This document shows positions 63,096-64,000 of a DNA stretch of 64,000 nt, in pieces. The stretch spans positions 2,267,501 to 2,331,500 of the forward strand of contig NZ_CP137624.1 of assembly GCF_033880585.1 (NCBI RefSeq), given 5' to 3'. Origin of the DNA: Lysinibacillus louembei. Lineage in GTDB: Bacteria > Bacillota > Bacilli > Bacillales_A > Planococcaceae. Made by a program: the position numbers and the translations under genes. The notes under the pieces are model-generated. The model was given only the letters and a program-made list of their open reading frames with translations. It did not search any database and had not been told where the DNA came from. Every line of letters begins with the position of its first letter. Within the stretch, counting starts at the first letter, position 1.

Positions 63096-63416
63096 ATGGG
63101 GACAAGAGTGAGTTACCCAGTAGAAGTGAAAATGAAAGCAATTGAAATGAGATTAGCAGGCATTCCTGTAAAACAAGTACTAGAGGAGCTAAATATTCGT
63201 AACCATTCTCAGTTAAAAACATGGATGAAATGGTACAAGAACGGCGAATTACATCGTCTTGAACAGCCAGTAGGAAAACAATATACATTTGGCAAAGGGC
63301 CTGAATATGAAAGTGAAACCGCTAAGTTACAAGCAGAGAATCGTTATTTAAAGCAACAAATTGAAGTGTTAAAAAAGTACGCAGAGTTGGAGAGGAAGTG
63401 GTCCCAAAAGTTGTAG
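63096..63416 (+). CDS. IS3-family transposase OrfA
   Basis: 106 residues: a helix-turn-helix domain (about 1-65; MGTRVSYPVEVKMKAIEMRLAGIPVKQVLEELNIRNHSQLKTWMKWYKNG) and a C-terminal leucine-rich coiled coil (AKLQAENRYLKQQIEVLKKYAELE) used for oligomerisation. ATG 63096 follows GGAGGTG. The last codons contain the slippery A-AAA-AAG, allowing a -1 shift into orfB to make the OrfAB transposase. Confidence 0.92.
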   Translation: MGTRVSYPVEVKMKAIEMRLAGIPVKQVLEELNIRNHSQLKTWMKWYKNGELHRLEQPVGKQYTFGKGPEYESETAKLQAENRYLKQQIEVLKKYAELERKWSQKL

Positions 63417-64000
63417 TAGAGCTAGTAGAGGAGTTAAAAGAAAGGATGCCGATTGGTGAAATCTGCCGTCATTTAGGTGTAGCTCGTTCGTCGTATTATC
63501 GCTGGAAGGTCAATGGAAATAAATTCACTCAAAAGGATCTTCGAGACCAACAAATTGGCGACTTGTGCAAGTTACACAAATTCAGATACGGCTATCGAAA
63601 AATCACAGAATTACTTACTGACATTAGTGAGAAAACGGTGCAACGTGTGATGCAAAAATACGGTTGGCAATGTCGTGTAAAGGTAAAGAAACGTAAACGT
63701 ACGGGACAACCAGCTCACATTGTTCCTAACTTATTAGCACGTGATTTTACGGCATTAAAACCGCTAGAAAGGCTCGTAACAGATATTACTTACTTGCCTT
63801 TTGGACAATCTATGATGTACCTTTCAAGTATCTTAGACCTATTTAATGGCGAGGTTATTGCGTTTACAATTGGTTTTACACAAGATACCGACTTTGTCTT
63901 AGATACGCTAAATCAATTACCCGATCTACCAGAAGGCTGTATCCTGCATAGCGATCAGGGTTCTGTTTACACATCTTATGCATATCAGAAGGCAGTCAAA
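63398..64000 (+). CDS. IS3-family transposase OrfB (3' end beyond window)
   Basis: At least 201 codons in the -1 frame relative to orfA, open to the window edge. An HTH_21 region (KFRYGYRKITELL) precedes the integrase core: first Asp in ERLVTDITYLPFG, second in CILHSDQGSVYTS; the catalytic Glu is beyond the edge. GTG 63398 is a formal start; in the fused product the frame begins at the slippery site near 63374. No stops are seen, so the transposase may be active. Confidence 0.88.
   Translation, partial: MVPKVVVELVEELKERMPIGEICRHLGVARSSYYRWKVNGNKFTQKDLRDQQIGDLCKLHKFRYGYRKITELLTDISEKTVQRVMQKYGWQCRVKVKKRKRTGQPAHIVPNLLARDFTALKPLERLVTDITYLPFGQSMMYLSSILDLFNGEVIAFTIGFTQDTDFVLDTLNQLPDLPEGCILHSDQGSVYTSYAYQKAVK

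Larger units (their letters stand above)
63009..64000 (+). mobile_element. IS3-family insertion sequence (IS150-like), right end beyond window
   Basis: The left end begins with TGACCTAAAAAAATGAGACA (63009), an IS3-type TG terminus. It is followed by orfA, a -1 frameshift site (A-AAA-AAG at 63371-63377) and orfB with DDE catalytic blocks. The element leaves the window, so the right repeat and target duplication cannot be seen. Confidence 0.9.

Overview
The window reads as a chromosomal segment of a low-GC, endospore-forming Firmicute. It looks most like a Lysinibacillus or related Planococcaceae member. Supporting signs are a complete GerA/C/B germinant-receptor operon, low-GC coding with strong AAGGAGG ribosome sites, and S-box, T-box and purine riboswitches. 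Many neighbours match the Bacillus subtilis pckA-metK-ytoA-ytpA-ytqAB-yttB-leuS and menFDHB-E regions. This placement is inferred from gene content and order, not from a search.

Layout: 1-4960 holds NAD synthesis (nadA partial, nadC, nadB on the minus strand) divergent from a nifS-like cysteine desulfurase. 5075-7136 is a 5S rRNA gene with its own promoter and 20 tRNA genes, with no 16S or 23S. 7230-9555 has a NERD protein, a TPR protein and a Mta-like MerR regulator. 9604-14544 is the glycerol regulon glpD-glpP-glpF-glpK, with a terminator hairpin in the leader of glpD and another in the leader of glpF, as expected for GlpP antitermination. 14722-26775 is menaquinone synthesis (menA divergent from menF-D-H-B, then menE), interrupted between menB and menE by a chemoreceptor, a two-component system and a small HAH-motif membrane protein.

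26883-34152 has a zinc-binding lipoprotein under two Zur boxes, yidD with a coupled 50-residue membrane protein, ytkD, ytmA and a four-gene germinant receptor operon (A, C, small D-like, B). 34345-39279 has pckA, S-box metK, ytoA, and a YtpA relative that has lost its nucleophile serine. 39604-45580 is transport and amino-acid metabolism: AlsT/AgcS symporter; XRE-cupin regulator with MHS transporter and ornithine-cyclodeaminase-family enzyme; PbuE purine efflux under an adenine riboswitch. 45587-51563 is the cytochrome bd module: cydDC divergent from cydA-cydB-cydS. 51592-60002 has the tRNA-modification pair ytqA/mnmM, yttB, a REP-associated tyrosine transposase (RAYT), T-box leuS, a lipoprotein, an RlmI-like methyltransferase and a small protein. 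60426-62876 is an HxlR/oxidoreductase/MFS stress cassette, and an IS3-family element runs off the right edge.

Two repeat systems cross this ordinary-looking chromosome. The first is a dispersed GTGCC-T-GGCAC palindrome preceded by AATTGTGTG units, with six copies, two of them bracketing the RAYT gene. The second is a set of short motifs repeated with 21-bp phasing just downstream of genes at three loci, each locus with a different core. These are the most interesting features of the window.
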